64,000 nt of DNA from Morchella semilibera (lineage: Eukaryota > Ascomycota > Pezizomycetes > Pezizales > Morchellaceae). The stretch is taken from NCBI GenBank assembly GCA_009192285.1, contig WBVU01000016.1, forward strand, positions 744,001-808,000, read 5' to 3'. Numbering within the stretch: position 1 is the stretch's first letter; the number at the start of each line of letters is the position of its first letter. Below are positions 13,354 through 26,233 of this stretch, one piece after another. The translations under genes and the position numbers were made by a program. A model generated the notes under the pieces. It worked only from the letters and a program-made list of their open reading frames with translations. It was not told the origin of the DNA and ran no database searches.

Positions 13354-15164
13354 ATGCGTCAAAACAACCTTCTCCTGCTCCTAACCTCCAGCGCGTCCGT
13401 CGCTATTGCCACGGCGCCCCGTGGGGTCTCCCCTGAAGGTAACCACCTAATCTATCCACACTTAGCAATTGCAAAGTATACTAAAAAAAAAAAATTAAAA
13501 TCAATACTTACCCTACAATATAGACGCGCGCCTCTACGCAGGCAGCACTTTCACCTGCCTTACACACCCGTCCATAACTATTCCAAACTCCCAAGTAAAC
13601 GATGACTTCTGTGACTGTCCCGATGGCAGCGACGAGCCGGGAACCAGCGCCTGCGCACATCTCGCTCATACGTCCCTCGCTATTCGAGGCTTCCATTGCC
13701 GTAACGACCAACACACTCCATCATACCTACCTCTGTCACGTGTCAATGATGGTGTTTGCGATTATGAGATTTGTTGCGATGGTAGTGACGAGTACGCGCA
13801 CGTCGGTGGAGTTTCCTGCAAGAATCGGTGCGCGGAAATCGGGGTCGCTGCGAGGAAGCTCCAAGCTGAGCGAGAAAGGCTGAGAGGCGATGGAATAAGA
13901 GGGTGGGCAGATCTAGTGAAGAGGGCACAAGTCATGAGGAAAGAGGCTGAAGATGAAGTTAAGTCGATAGAGGTGACTATTGAAGGTGTTGCGGGGAAAG
14001 TCAAGGGGCTTGAGAGAGAGCTTCGGGCGGCGGAGGAGAGGGAGAGGAGACGGGTTGTCAAGGCACCTAAAGAGGGAGAGGGAGGGAAGGTGGGTGTTCT
14101 AGTTGGGGTTGCGAAAGAGAGGAGTGAAGAGTTGAGGGCTGGGCTGGAAAAGGTGAGGGAAGAAAGAGATGCGGCTTTTGAGAGGCTGAAGAAGGCCGAA
14201 ATGATCTTGGCTGCCCTGAAGGAGGGATACAATCCCAACTTCAATGATGAGGGTGTTAAAACCGCCGTTAGGGCATGGGAGGAGTACCTTGCACAGGAGG
14301 AGACCTCCACCAAACTTAATGATGCCGAGGAGAGAGATCTGGACGAACTGTTGGGGGAAGACCCTGTCGACTGGGACGAATTCCTCGAAATCGAGGAGCC
14401 GCAGAGTAACAGTGAGAATAACCATGCTCCATTTTGAATCTTAGAATATATACTGATAAGCGTTCTGGATAGTGTATAACTTCGAAGCTTACCTCCCTGA
14501 AAGCATTAAAGACTGGGTTAACGACAAACTCTACGACTTCCGTCAAATTCTTGTTGAGAATGGCATTCTTGCCCCGGCCCCGGACACCCCCGGTACAGAG
14601 TCCAAAGTCGTTGCTGCCGCCCGCGCTGCGCTCAAAGCCGCCGAGTCTGAGGAACGCGATAAGCGTGCACGCCTTACCGCCCTGAACGACGATCTGAACA
14701 CGGCATATGGTCATAATGATGTTTTCCGCCCGCTCAAGGGTGAATGCATTGATGCCGACGTTGGCGAGTATAAGTACGAGTTTTGCTTCCATGGGAAGGC
14801 CCACCAGAAGTCACTCAAGGACTCCTCGAGCACATCGTTGGGAAGCTTTGCACGCATTGAGTACACGAAACCGGAAGACATTGGCGGTCAGCATGGATTG
14901 TTTGACGCCGGGTGGGAGGAGGCACATGAGGAGGGTCTTAGTGGTGTAGTGTTAAAGTATGATAATGGACAGCAGTGCTGGAATGGGCCAAAGAGAAGCG
15001 TCAATGTCGGGCTGTACTGCAGCGCAGTGAATGAGCTCAGGAGCGTTAGAGAAGAGGAGAAGTGTGTATATAGGTTTGAGGTTGGGACACCCGCTGTGTG
15101 TGGTGATAACGCCGAGGCAACTAAGGAGGAGTCTGTGGAAGAGATGGTAAGAGATGAGTTGTGA
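13354..15164 (+). CDS. gtb1: glucosidase II beta subunit (PRKCSH family), 552 aa
   Basis: Non-catalytic subunit of ER glucosidase II, which trims the inner glucoses of N-glycans in the calnexin quality-control cycle. It holds the alpha subunit in the ER and presents the mannose-binding domain. Exons are 13354-13438, 13524-14405 and 14473-15164; the phases fit and ATG 13354 gives a signal peptide (about residues 1-19, LLLLLTSSASVAIA). Next comes RGVSPED, typical of the mature N terminus. Two LDLa-like cysteine modules follow with DFCDCPDGSDE and CDYEICCDGSDE. A long Glu/Arg/Lys coiled coil spans roughly residues 130-250, then an acidic stretch (LLGEDPVDWDEFLEIEE). The C-terminal MRH domain has ordered cysteines (GECIDADVGEYKYEFCF, QQCWNG, CVYRFEVGTPAVC). 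The last residues are VRDEL, an H/RDEL-type ER retrieval signal. The length is normal for fungi. The gene stands alone between long intergenic regions. Confidence 0.93.
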
Positions 15165-17268
15165 GTTATTTAGTTAAGCACTTTCATTTTGGAAGTAAGC
15201 TACTCACATATAGTTTTTCTTCCTTGGTTGTTTTTTTTTTTCTTTTTTTTTTCTAGCTTGTCTTGTTGTATATCATGCTATGTCATGCGATAACTGCAAG
15301 GTGAAAAAAAAATAGATTATATTGCTGCTCCTCAATTTTCTGTGAGGAAAAACCTTGTTTTTATACTACAGTCAATTTAGTACCAATATCCATACCCCCC
15401 AATGCCCTGATCACAAGCTGTCACTCGGTACTGTGATGGTGTCCGTTTTTATATTTGAATTGTACAGCCGCGTTTAAAAGGACTTGGCACCCCCAGGCCA
15501 AATTATATAAGGCCCTTTCTGATTTTAAATTCTCCTATATTCGAGACCATAGTCAGAGAATGCTATTGCGGTCGTAACTGAGCGATGGTTGTTGGTGGGC
15601 TACAATTCACGAACAGACTCAATGTAATAGGGTGCCAGGACTTTTCCGAACGTGGCTGTATATGGTAAAATATACGTAGCAGACTTAGTTATCATATCGA
15701 TCAACCTTGGGTACAAGAGAGGTGTCTTATAGGCACGGTGCTCGGGGGCAATACCCATTACAACATCTGTGTTTTTTTTGCGATTGATTGGTTTGGTGTT
15801 GGTTGATAACTCCGTGTTTTCTGCGATATCAATCCTCTAGGAGCAGAGAGATAGGCCAGAGCTCACCCTCCTGTTGTAGTAATACAATGAGCCCCAAGAA
15901 AATGCCAGTCTAGAATCGTATTGACAATCGTTCGGCGGCACACATGTACGAGTTATCAATCGACCAACCAATTAACCAACAAACAAACAAACAAACCAAT
16001 CGGTCAATCAACGGCAACACTGATGGCATTGCAACGTAGTAAGTACGACCAAGTAGTTATTATCCAGTTACTTATATTTATTGAGGGTAATAGTCCCTAT
16101 GGAACATGTATGTGAGACGACCCTTCTAGCTATGTAGGCCTAGGTGAATTAATTGATTCGTTCTCCAATACTTCTATAAAAGACTCTAAAGATTCATTTC
16201 TAGTATATTACAGAAATCCTTATTTACCACCCCTCACATATTGCCTTTTCTAATGATTTTTCTTTTACACGATTGTTTTTGTGCTTTTCGTAATTGATAT
16301 ATGTAAATTACCTATAGATACGAACATATTACCTATTTAATTACTAGATACACGCAAGTACCAAGACCCGAAATAGCTAGCAGCTCGGGTTTTATTCCCT
16401 AAGAATCTATTTCCTATTTTTCAAGGTCTACATACATGTAGTTATTATTTATTTATTTATTTATACTTCATCACATACATGTAGTCTAGTATTAGAAAGT
16501 AGCTTATGGAATAAATGATTTTTTTGGAGATTTATTTCTTATATTAAATGCATGCCCATCTTTGACTACATAGTGATTCCACAACAACAATTCTATGATC
16601 GTGTTCTTCATGATCCATCACTCGGCCGCGAACTTATTGCCCCGACCGATACTTCATACATGCACGCAGCCTAACAGAGGGTGTTTTTAATTTATTGTTT
16701 GTATAAAGCTTTTTGGTATGCATGATACTATTATCTCTAAATATACTCACAGAAGATGCAGTGAAAGGAGAGTAGCAGAGGGATGCTGGGAGGAGAGGAC
16801 AACGGAAATTAAAAAAAGGGAAGATGGTGGGCTGGGAGATAATGATATTCTAGGTAATATAGAGAGCAGTAGTTCACGAGAAAATGGTCTCGTATTAATA
16901 CCCCTTGAATCAGACTAATTTTCCGGATTTCTTTCACTTAGAGACCATTGATGTTCAGTACAATGATCCCTCGTTCGCCAGCTAGCCGCGCATATACTGA
17001 CACTAGAGGTCCTCTAGGTGAGCATGAGATCCTTTCTTCATTTATTTGTATAATTATACCTACTCCTTATACGTGCAGGTAGTGCACTAATTGCCACCCT
17101 GGGCCAAACGCGGAAATTAGTCAGAATTTCAAGGCCTACATACATGTACATGTAGTTATTGGGTTCTTGTCCCCCACCTAGATCACTCTGGAAACTATCC
17201 AGTACTGGACTAGCCACAAGAGCCTTGGCATACAAACAGCTGCGAACGCTTATAATTATCTACATGTA

Positions 17269-17348
17269 CCTGCGGTGAAATTAAGTATTGTCTCTCGCGG
17301 TAGCGTGGTTGCCAGCGCGGTTGGGACAATACTTAATTTCACCCCAAG
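17269..17348. mobile_element. miniature inverted-repeat element inside a TACATGTA pair
   Basis: An 80-bp near-palindrome. The left arm contains GGTGAAATTAAGTATTGTC and the right arm is its exact reverse complement, so the arms are about 24 bp with two or three mismatches near the tips (CCTGC against CTTGG). TA lies immediately outside both ends, and outside that stand TACATG on the left and CATGTA on the right. This fits insertion into the central TA of a tandem TACATGTACATGTA, a sequence seen intact elsewhere in this window. It has no coding capacity, as expected of a Tc1/mariner-type MITE. Confidence 0.65.
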
Positions 17349-20300
17349 TACATGTAACCACTATCACAATATATAATCATTTGTTAAAGTTTGTCAACCC
17401 ATCAATAGCTAGATATATCTATCGATCACAGGTAACACATATGTCGCTAAAATATGACTAGGGCGTTTAGTAGAAGTGTGAGTTTTGGGGATGAGGGGGA
17501 TTACGGCTGCTCCCGGAGGAGGGTTGCATGCATGAGGTATAAATAAATAAATAAATAAATAATAGGGTGTGACTTTGGATCGATTCTTGAGCTAGGAAAG
17601 ACAAGTAACTCAGGAGAGTTTAGGACTAAGACATGAATCTGGATGATCCCCTGGCTCAATGATACGATAGAAATGGCCCCGCGTACGTACGTACGTTGTA
17701 CTTCTTACGTACTATATATATATTATCTAATCATGAATATGATCAAGTCCGCAACAGCGCTATCAACTTATAGTTACACGTACACGTATTGAACAATTAT
17801 ACAACCATAAGCTTAGCATTCTTGCGATGAGCCTTGGGGGGAGGTCTTCTCTTTGTGGGCTCAGTGATTAATTTAGCCAGTTGATACAGTGCAGGTATAT
17901 ATCTTCAACTTTTGGGTAGTCCCCCGCAAAAGGGTACTATTAATCTTACATGAATATCACTCGTTGGATTACCCATTGTTGACACAATTACATGTATCTA
18001 ACCAATTTTATCTCGGGAGAGGAATCGATCAACACAAGACAAATCCCCTTTATGTGGACTGGGATGCATAAATGAGAATAATGTCGGAATTATAATATTC
18101 GTCATCAGAAATGCTGTTTTATCAAAGACGCCCACTTATTGGCCGATGGGTATGATATATGATATTTGCTATACGCCAACTAGAGTTGATCAGTGAACCC
18201 AAGGAATCACTCTTATAGGTGGTGGTATTGCATTATAGTGACCGATCTAAATGGGGAAAATCTCAGAGGAATTATTAACACATTCTTATAATACGTGAGA
18301 TTTATAACGAGTGGATATCTTGCGCCAACAAAAAGAAATCCTCTTTTAGGTGTATATACTTAATGCATCCTGCTGTTCTGGCTGTCTGGAGTGAGGAAAT
18401 AGCCTTTATATTTCAGACCAGTACCGATTTAACATTGGTTCTTCGATCTTCATGCCCCCAACCCATGATACGCACCAGTGTTCGAATTACTAAATGAAGT
18501 TTTAGGATGGCAATGAGATACCGCAACATCCTGTTGGCATTTCAACTCATTTGCGGCCCATTGGGAACCAAATAATGTGTGTGCGCTATTTTCAGCGGGT
18601 TGGTTGGTCACATACTGCAAGAAAATATCAATTTGCGCCCTAGGTTCACTAATATGAATGACTAGATACTCCAGATAGTTGTCTTTAGAGTACGTGGAAG
18701 TCTTCGGATCCGGATATTTACACTTTTGAAAGATTAGCCACAGTCGAAAATTTCGAACTACGTGATAATCAGATATCATAATATATCGAGATCGACGCTG
18801 CAGAGTTTAGGGTTGTTGTGTAGAGTAAGCAGCGTTTGGTTGCGACTATGTACATGTATGTACATGTACTTACATGTAATTAACGCACGAGTACCTGCAG
18901 GGGACAAGGAGGTAACCGCATAACCGCAGGAGATAACCGCATACTGGATTCTAGTGCGTCACACAACATACAACTTCAACATGTTCATCCCATCTTTGAT
19001 GATGTGGTCACGGTAAGAACTATTAAACTGCCTTATTGTAGTCATTCAAAGTTAGTTTCTTATGAAGAATCCCTGCCGACACATGTACTTAAAAAAGTTA
19101 ATTCCTTGAGTTATCTGCAGAAAGAGGGATAGACCGTAATGATATTAGATAACAACAATGCGTTAACCAGTGAAAAAGACTATCGATTATTCGAGCATCG
19201 GTGCTTGGAGGCGTTTGACTGGAGGCCGTTGATTTAAAACAAGCCTGGCTTTTAGCTATATCTGGGTGGTCCGTTCGGCTTGTTTCCATGAGCTCTCGTT
19301 CATGCTACTGTTCTCCTCAACACACACCTTTGGATAAGGGGTGGGGTGTATCCGTGCCAACACTTTAGTGTACTGAATTCTCTATGTACCTTTGACGCTT
19401 AAACTTAAAACAATGTCGTGGGCTTGGAGTCTTATGGAAAGAAACTAGTAGCTGATTGACGGTCGAAACGGTTAGTGGAATCATTTAGATATCTAAAACG
19501 ATGTAACAAGAGTAAAAGTGGTCTATGAAGGACAATTGAAGTAAATACATATAATAATAGGAGCCAAAATTTTCTAAACTGAGAAAGACGAATAGAAAGG
19601 ACAATATGGGCTGTCTCGAGACAGTTTTCTAAGGGCTTCCAATTCTGTATAATAGATAGCCGTAGTACACCCTGTAAGAATTCTGGCTGAGTGAGTGGGT
19701 GTCGTCCCATAGTACTAGGGTATTGCAACATTCACTTACCATCTTCTGATCACTTTCCCACATACCCAAGTACATGCATACCCCCAAATCTTGAGAAACT
19801 GAGCGTGGAGAGATTCCCTTGTACCATATGATTACCCTCGAGGCCTCCAATATTAGTAATGGATAATACATCCAATAATCCTCCGACAAGGTTAATGGGC
19901 TCACCAAAGAGTAAGACAGCACTAGCTGCACTTTAGATGATCAACCTAAATGTTCGTTGTTTGGAATGCCACGTCAATAAGCTGGTTAGCGCAGGAATAT
20001 ATACTGCGATTTCGAACTGAGGATGAAAGATACAATTCACGTGATTTCTTGAGCGAAAAAAACCTCTGGTCCAGCACTCAAAAACTCTCCATCTATGCGT
20101 TCAGCAACCTATTTCATATTTCCAGCAATCAATTGTGTCCGATCAATTGAACGCTTGTTTTCCTGGCAACTGAAGCCCATTCTTACCACCACAGTGGGTC
20201 TGTGGGACTGCACATTTAAACATTCATGCCTTCTCACTCGTTGCAGTGAAATAAGTGATTTTGTTGGACCCAGACAGGGAAATAGGGAAAGAAGGCCTGA

Positions 20301-20970
20301 ACTTGTCTAGTCACTACGGTACATAACCCAAGAAAGATCTCTCTACTGACAATTTTATATTATTAACAGAGTACTTGGGAATGTGCTACTGGAAGGAACC
20401 CAGTAGGGACTGCGACAACTCCAACTATATATGCGCATTCTAGGCTTATCTGTTTCAAAGATCAGGCTACGTCATGGGTCGGAGGCGGAAGACCCGGTAA
20501 CTATTGCTGTATTCTTCCTCATCTTTACAGTACCCCAACAGGACATCTAGTAACAGCCTTAGAGGATCGGTAGACCAGACCCACAACCCCACACGATTCT
20601 CCCGCAGTAAGGTTTCATATGGCAGGCGGATTCAACATTGATCCACATAAATCCCCTAAGAAAGTTGGTATGACAAGATGTTCGACGCGATCCAGGATAG
20701 GTGAATTGGATTTCTCTCTCTCAATCTTTGCTTCTCGCGTCTTGGAAACAACAAGGAGTTCTGTTTCTTGTGCCACGAGGCGCTGCTAAATCGGGAGATT
20801 GTGTGATGATCGCCTGTATGTTTTATGGGCTAAGTTGCGTACGTACACATGTGGGTACATCATGTATGTAGTATATGCCACTCTACACGTTTGCACCCGG
20901 ATACTAGTCCCGTTATCATCTAATCAAAAGACAATTAATTTTGTGGAAGTTGAATTCATGTAGTATTTTT

Positions 20971-21004
20971 GATAAAGCTTTATCAACTTGAGCGCTAGCG
21001 CTCA
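20971..21004. repeat. two adjacent perfect palindromes
   Basis: GATAAAGCTTTATC (14 bp, 20971-20984) is followed after four bases by TGAGCGCTAGCGCTCA (16 bp, 20989-21004). Both are exact palindromes with no loop. No gene is near. Function unknown. Confidence 0.75.
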
Positions 21005-23581
21005 TCTTCTTGACTGCAATCAATCCCTGCTCCTTCCAAATATTAATACTGATTTAGGCCTGAATAATAACCTATCGTGTGTAGGTTACGTGCATTGCCC
21101 ATCACGTACTTGTTGACAGTGCCTTGAGGCGTACATGATCGATCGATCCTAAGTGTACAATGTCGCGCAAGTGAACCAAGGTGACTGCTCACACGGTCAC
21201 GGTCCAACCGGCCGTTTCCGCGTTCGGCTCACTGAATCTCTAGTAGAAGTGATATGATGTACCGAAGACATCCATAGAGAGCCTCCCACTCGAAGCTGCA
21301 TGCACGGCGCGAAAAATTTCGGAGAATTTCTTTTTTAAATGGAGTATATCCAAAAGATGCCCGGAGGAAACAATCCCGGGTACCCCTGTATGCTTGAAAC
21401 AGATAGATAAAACTTCATGTATGTATGTTAGGTTAAGACTTTTCCTTCAATAGGAAGAGAAACGGGTGTTCAGCGACCCGCCAGGTTTTGAATTAAAATC
21501 TCAGTTCTGAGTCCACCAACTGTGGAAGCAGTATGAAAACTCATGAGGGTGCCCCACAAGAAGGTCCAATGCATTACGACTTCATTTTATCTCAGTGGCA
21601 GTACTAATATCAAATGGCCACGGGCGGTCACCCTTAAGCCACAGAGGTTTAGCTGCATAGCATAGAATAGCGAAGCAATGAATTTCAAAAAACGAGTGAT
21701 ATCGTGTGGCATGACCTGTCATACTGTTGTCAAGGTAGGGCGATATGTCGTTTAGGATTCAAGACCCAGGCCTTGGGGCCTTGATTATTGGATAACATGC
21801 AGAAAAACTAATGTGCAGAACTACAGACCTAGCATCAGCCCAAGCCATAAGAGCAGTAGCCAACAAAATAAATGCTTCTCAACCTCAAATCATGCTATTT
21901 AGATTTTATCTCCAGTCTCGCAAGATGGTGTGAGGTAAGACCAGAATGCCCTCCAAGGCAAGGTTGACGCAAGGAAGGTAGCTTGAGTCCCGCCTACCTG
22001 GGGTAAAGGGGAGTGTCGAATCGAGTCTTATAACGCATTTATTTGTATTGTGTGGAGTAAACGTAATCTCAAAGGTTTGTTTAAAGCAAGGGGTATGAGC
22101 GAAATATTGCTCTTCGTGCCGCCGACTACTATCTTGACATTTGACTTGAATTAGTCAATATCGTCGGGGTCGAGCTTCCCTGGAAAAAAATTCACTACCA
22201 AGTCTTAGCGAGTAGAAGGTCCCAAGGATCCGGCATCAATCTTTGCTAACGTTAATCAACGCCCATTTTCGTGACTATCAGAGCCACTTGAACGGAACTC
22301 CAAGACCAAGAGGTCCACTAATTTCAAAGTGTGTAAATAACCTCTAAATGATTAACATTGTTTCTCTTGATGTAAAAAAATTCTGCGCCGGTCCTTGAGA
22401 GCTGCGAGCTAGAACTAAGGAGCTTTTAAGATCAGCCACATGTAATGCGAAGGTTCTTTCGCCAATCAAAAAAATTTTCCGGTAAAGTTGAAGTACACTT
22501 CTAGTATGAGTCGCTTGGATTTGCACACCTCTGGTACTTGGGGGCATTCTCCAAGGGCGTTTTTGAGATGATATTGAGAAGAGCCAGGGATCCTAGGGAT
22601 CCGGCAGTGGGTTCCCTTTCTAATTCAAGTTGCATGTTAAACCCTTTTGGTCTATGCTCAGCCCCCACAGATAACGAGAAGGTATTGCACTTTCTTGAGG
22701 TGTTCCGCCTGTGGGATGCATTTTATTGAGTAGAATTTCCATGGCTTAGACTCTTGAATGAAGCAAAGGTAAGGTATGTCGGGCCTAAAGTTAGAAAGCT
22801 ATTAGTATTGCTTCAAGCCTCGAGATGATGCCATGTGCGAAGATGGCTTTCGAAAATTTAAATAATTTTAGATCAGCGATTGTGATCCCCACAGGACCCT
22901 TACCGACGTTTCCCAGTGAGGAAATGGATAGGTTCAACTCATAGAGTACTTGCCACAATTGCCATCTACTTGATAGCACTGAGTTTGTACTCAATTATTT
23001 GTCCGAGGCCAGATGGGCAAAGCCGAGCCCGATCAAATCATCCCCGCTTCCAGCAAATATAATTCCGAAAATGTGTTATAGCTCCATGTACTAAACACTG
23101 TAGTTAAAGGTTCTACTGTACCAGAAAGCGTAGTTGTGAGACTAGAAGGAAAAAACTCAATCCGGAATGTGAGCTGGGGAGGGGGGGTCAGTGATTCTTG
23201 CCCAATCGGACGCTTACCATCTATCACGTGAGCATCTCGTCATATAGGGCCGGGTAACATTAGTAATCATATGCACGCCAAGAATTATCGCTGACATAGG
23301 TACATCTCTCATGCATGAGCCTGCGAACTTCGTGGCACATTCAGGGTATTCTAGAGACTAGTCTGCTTACCCGGACGTCTTTACAGCCAGAATTTCGGCG
23401 CTAATGCATGAGAGAGATTCTTATGCGTCCAGGACATACAGATTAGTATATTGCATATTAGGAGATCTATTTGAAAGATTACTAAGATTTGCTTCTTCTT
23501 GAGGGATACTTGCCGCGAGGATAAGTTTCCGCCACCACCTTTGTGTATATAAGCAGCCGCACAATTTTTTGTACAAGCGTA

Positions 23582-23678
23582 CGGGGGTGAAGTTGGAACG
23601 CCGAAGACGGTAAGCCACAGCATTTACGGTGTAAAGTCACGCCAACTGATACCCTGGCCGTTCCAACTTCACCCCTCG
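23582..23678. mobile_element. TA-flanked MITE A, 97 bp
   Basis: The terminal inverted repeats are about 20 bp. The left reads CGGGGGTGAAGTTGGAACG and the right, reverse-complemented, reads CGAGGGGTGAAGTTGGAACG. TA flanks both ends, the target duplication expected of Tc1/mariner/pogo elements. The 58-bp interior is non-coding and contains TAAGCCACAG, which the neighbouring element also has. Confidence 0.75.
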
Positions 23679-23688
23679 TAGGCTAGTA

Positions 23689-23807
23689 CCGCAAAAGTCC
23701 GTTGGATAAGACCAGTCTATTCTCACGGCATAAGCCACAGAGAAATGGTGTGGCTTACGCTGCGAACCTGTAAAAAGAGACTGGTCTTACCCAACGGACT
23801 TTTGCGG
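23689..23807. mobile_element. TA-flanked MITE B, 119 bp
   Basis: The terminal inverted repeats are about 31 bp with one mismatch, beginning CCGCAAAAGTCCGTTGG and ending near AAGACCAGTCT. TA flanks both ends. The interior has a second hairpin, TAAGCCACA against TGTGGCTTA. It lies only 10 bases from MITE A. The nearly perfect arms suggest a recent insertion. Confidence 0.8.
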
Positions 23808-24085
23808 TACACTGAGGTGGGTTTCTACGCTGCCCCTTTAACTACGCAGTACTACATTTACGCACTGTACCTACATGTTGTACTGTAGCTATAGGCACAC
23901 CGGAGCCCTGTTGTATGTTCTGCGGATGGAAGTCCTTGACGGTGTCGAGATTTAAAAAAAGGGTTTCGAGGCTTCCCAAAGTAGGCGTTTATCTGATTTC
24001 TAGAATTTTCTACCATCTAATTTAGGTAAGGAGACTTATGATCGACTACTAAGCTTAAGGCCCCACACTTATGAACCTACATTTA

Positions 24086-24143
24086 GGCGTTTGTGTTTGG
24101 TCACGTGACCGACGCTTTCTGAATTGATGCGCGAGAAAACGCC
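24086..24143. mobile_element. possible very small TA-flanked element, 58 bp
   Basis: GGCGTTT at the left end is matched by AAACGCC at the right end, with TA outside both. Between them lies the 12-bp palindrome GGTCACGTGACC. The 7-bp arms are too short to be convincing alone. I list it because it sits close to two clearer elements of the same kind. Confidence 0.3.
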
Positions 24144-24823
24144 TAGATACTATTACAATTATTGGGGTAAATTTATAGATTGGATTCTTTAAGTTTACAC
24201 AACCTGCCGTAGCCGTAGCCATTCTAACTCATCCTACATAGAATTAAACTGCCGCTTACTTATAATGTTGGCAAAGTGATACCATACATAGCTCAGGGTT
24301 TACTTGGTTGCAGCAGGTATAGCTGGGACAACGGCGAAGTTACGGCCAATAAAAACCAGCTCGCTTCTGGTTCACCTTACTGTATCAGTCTGTATGTACT
24401 CTAGCCTACTTACATGTAGTCGACCTGATAGACTTCAAGGTTGGTAATCGGTATTTGGTGACATCAGTTGGAGGAGGGCAAAAGTTATCGATATGAAATC
24501 CACTGATCAGTAACTATCGGATGAAGAGTGCCGGTGGCCGAGCGAGGGTTTTTTCCTGAAATCTGATTGACGGAGATGACGGGTTTTCCCTCATCCGCCC
24601 GCCTAGACATTCCACCTTGGCACAGAATGTGCATTATTTCTGACTCCGGCCCCACAGCAGGCACCTGGTGCTGCGGTATTTCACGCTCTGCTGTCGTTAT
24701 CCGGGACTCCGAAAAACGCCTTTGTTCACTTTATCTCATCGTCCTTCCCCTCCCCCACCCTTTCCAACGTTTTGTTTCTGAACAGGTTGGACTGAAGGTC
24801 TTTCGCACAAGCCTTGTATCAAG

Positions 24824-26233
24824 ATGGCAGCCTCCCTAACCCCTTATAATGCATCGCATATTGAGTATAATGGCAACTACTTCAATTCTTCACTTATGAA
24901 AGAGTTTAACTATAGTGGGTTATATCATCCTTAGCTGTTTGTCCGTTCTTCTTTGGTTTTTGGCTCTTCTTTGTTCGTGGGTAAAACAACTGCCTGGATA
25001 ACAGCCACTAACGCGAGGACAAATATCTAACAGCCATATACACAAATGGTACACTTTCGAATGTTTCCCGCTGCTATCTCGTCTTCGATAACTATCATCC
25101 ATACTTTGTTCTGAATGGCTCGGTGTTCAACGGCACGAACTGCGATGCCCCTATCAACCCTATTGGAACGCGTGCAATCCTCGGCATAGTCTCAAGCGTA
25201 CTTTTCGCGATCGTAATTATGCTTGGGCTCACCCTGTTAAAAAAACATGGAGCTACACACCTACCAGTAGAAAAACGCTTCAGGTTGGTTTCAAGACGGT
25301 GGCAATGGTATTGGCTGGTTTGCACTGCTGTGTGTGGGATGATATCGGGATTTATGGCAATCGACGTAGATAGGAATTATCTCCAGAGCACCGCGTTGAT
25401 CTTACAGAGTATCTTCTATTATGTTACACTACCTGCAATGCTGGCAAGTGTTTGGGAAATGACTCGGCATTGGTATATTCTACTTAACTGCATGCATCAA
25501 TGTCACTCATACTTAATTCTAACGATTTCTTTAGGGGGTCATTCCTAGAGCGGCAAAAGGTTGATGCCGATGCCTTCTGTTTCTCGCAAGACGACAAAAG
25601 ATCAAAAATTGAATTCTATATTCCTCTTGTTTTTTATCTATTCGGATTTTTAGTTAGTTGTCACCCGAGCTCTTGTGTATCTCCATGCAGAACACGAAAT
25701 ACTGACCTCACCACCAGACCTTCTTCATGTCTCTCCTTCGTAACTGGAATCCCATTACAAAAGATTGGGGCACCGGCGGTGCCCAAACAGCCACTGATCC
25801 ACGTTTTCGCGCCGCCTGCTTTTTCGCATTCTTCGCTCTTATAGTAATCATTGTTTCGGTGTTTATCTCTTTGCATTACTACACACCGCGCCGGATTCCG
25901 ATGAAAATCCCGTTGTGTATTCTTGTTCTAACAATTAGGATCTGTTATAATGCTGCCTGTGCTTGGGATTACAATATCTCGCCACTTTCGCATCTAACAA
26001 ACCCGGGTTGGATCTATGGGTTAGGCTACTTGCCAATATTATTAATCATGCTTATCATGTTATTTTATGGATGGAGGGAACCAAACGAGGACTTACAAAT
26101 TATCAAACAGAGGAGAGAGAGGGAATTTCAACTCAACGTTGAAATGAATGGGTCTAAGGGGGAGAAGAAGGATAGAGGTGAGGAGTTGCTGAAACTGGGA
26201 CGCATGAGTGATAGTGATAGGAAGATGGTGTGA
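24824..26233 (+). CDS. DUF2434-type fungal integral membrane protein, 387 aa
   Basis: Multi-span membrane protein of a fungal family of unknown function (DUF2434, recognised from memory). Proposed exons are 24824-24914, 25034-25472, 25535-25652 and 25718-26233. All junction phases fit. The last two introns have clear CTAAC or CTGAC branch sites and the first uses a weaker GTGGGT donor. The N terminus is predicted to be extracytoplasmic, with several N-glycosylation sequons (NAS, NSS, NGT, NVS, NGS). Next come INPIGTRAILGIVSSVLFAIVIMLGL (first span), RRWQWYW, and a second span ending FMAIDVDRNYLQ. QDDKRSKIEFYIPLVFYLFGFLTFFM follows across the third splice junction. The C-terminal spans include GYLPILLIMLIMLFYGW and lead to the family-typical EPNEDLQIIKQRRERE and a charged cytosolic tail. 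Exon 1 is the least certain part. The gene is isolated. Confidence 0.75.

Larger units (their letters stand above)
15165..24823. other. 9.7 kb gene desert
   Basis: No gene could be supported on either strand. Contents are AT-rich DNA, (ATTT)n at 16445-16464 and (AAAT)n at 17540-17562, eleven TACATGTA copies (ten between 16.4 and 18.9 kb), three clear TA-flanked inverted-repeat elements plus one weak one, and a pair of perfect palindromes at 20971-21004. The open frames here are all short and lack family signatures. Confidence 0.5.
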
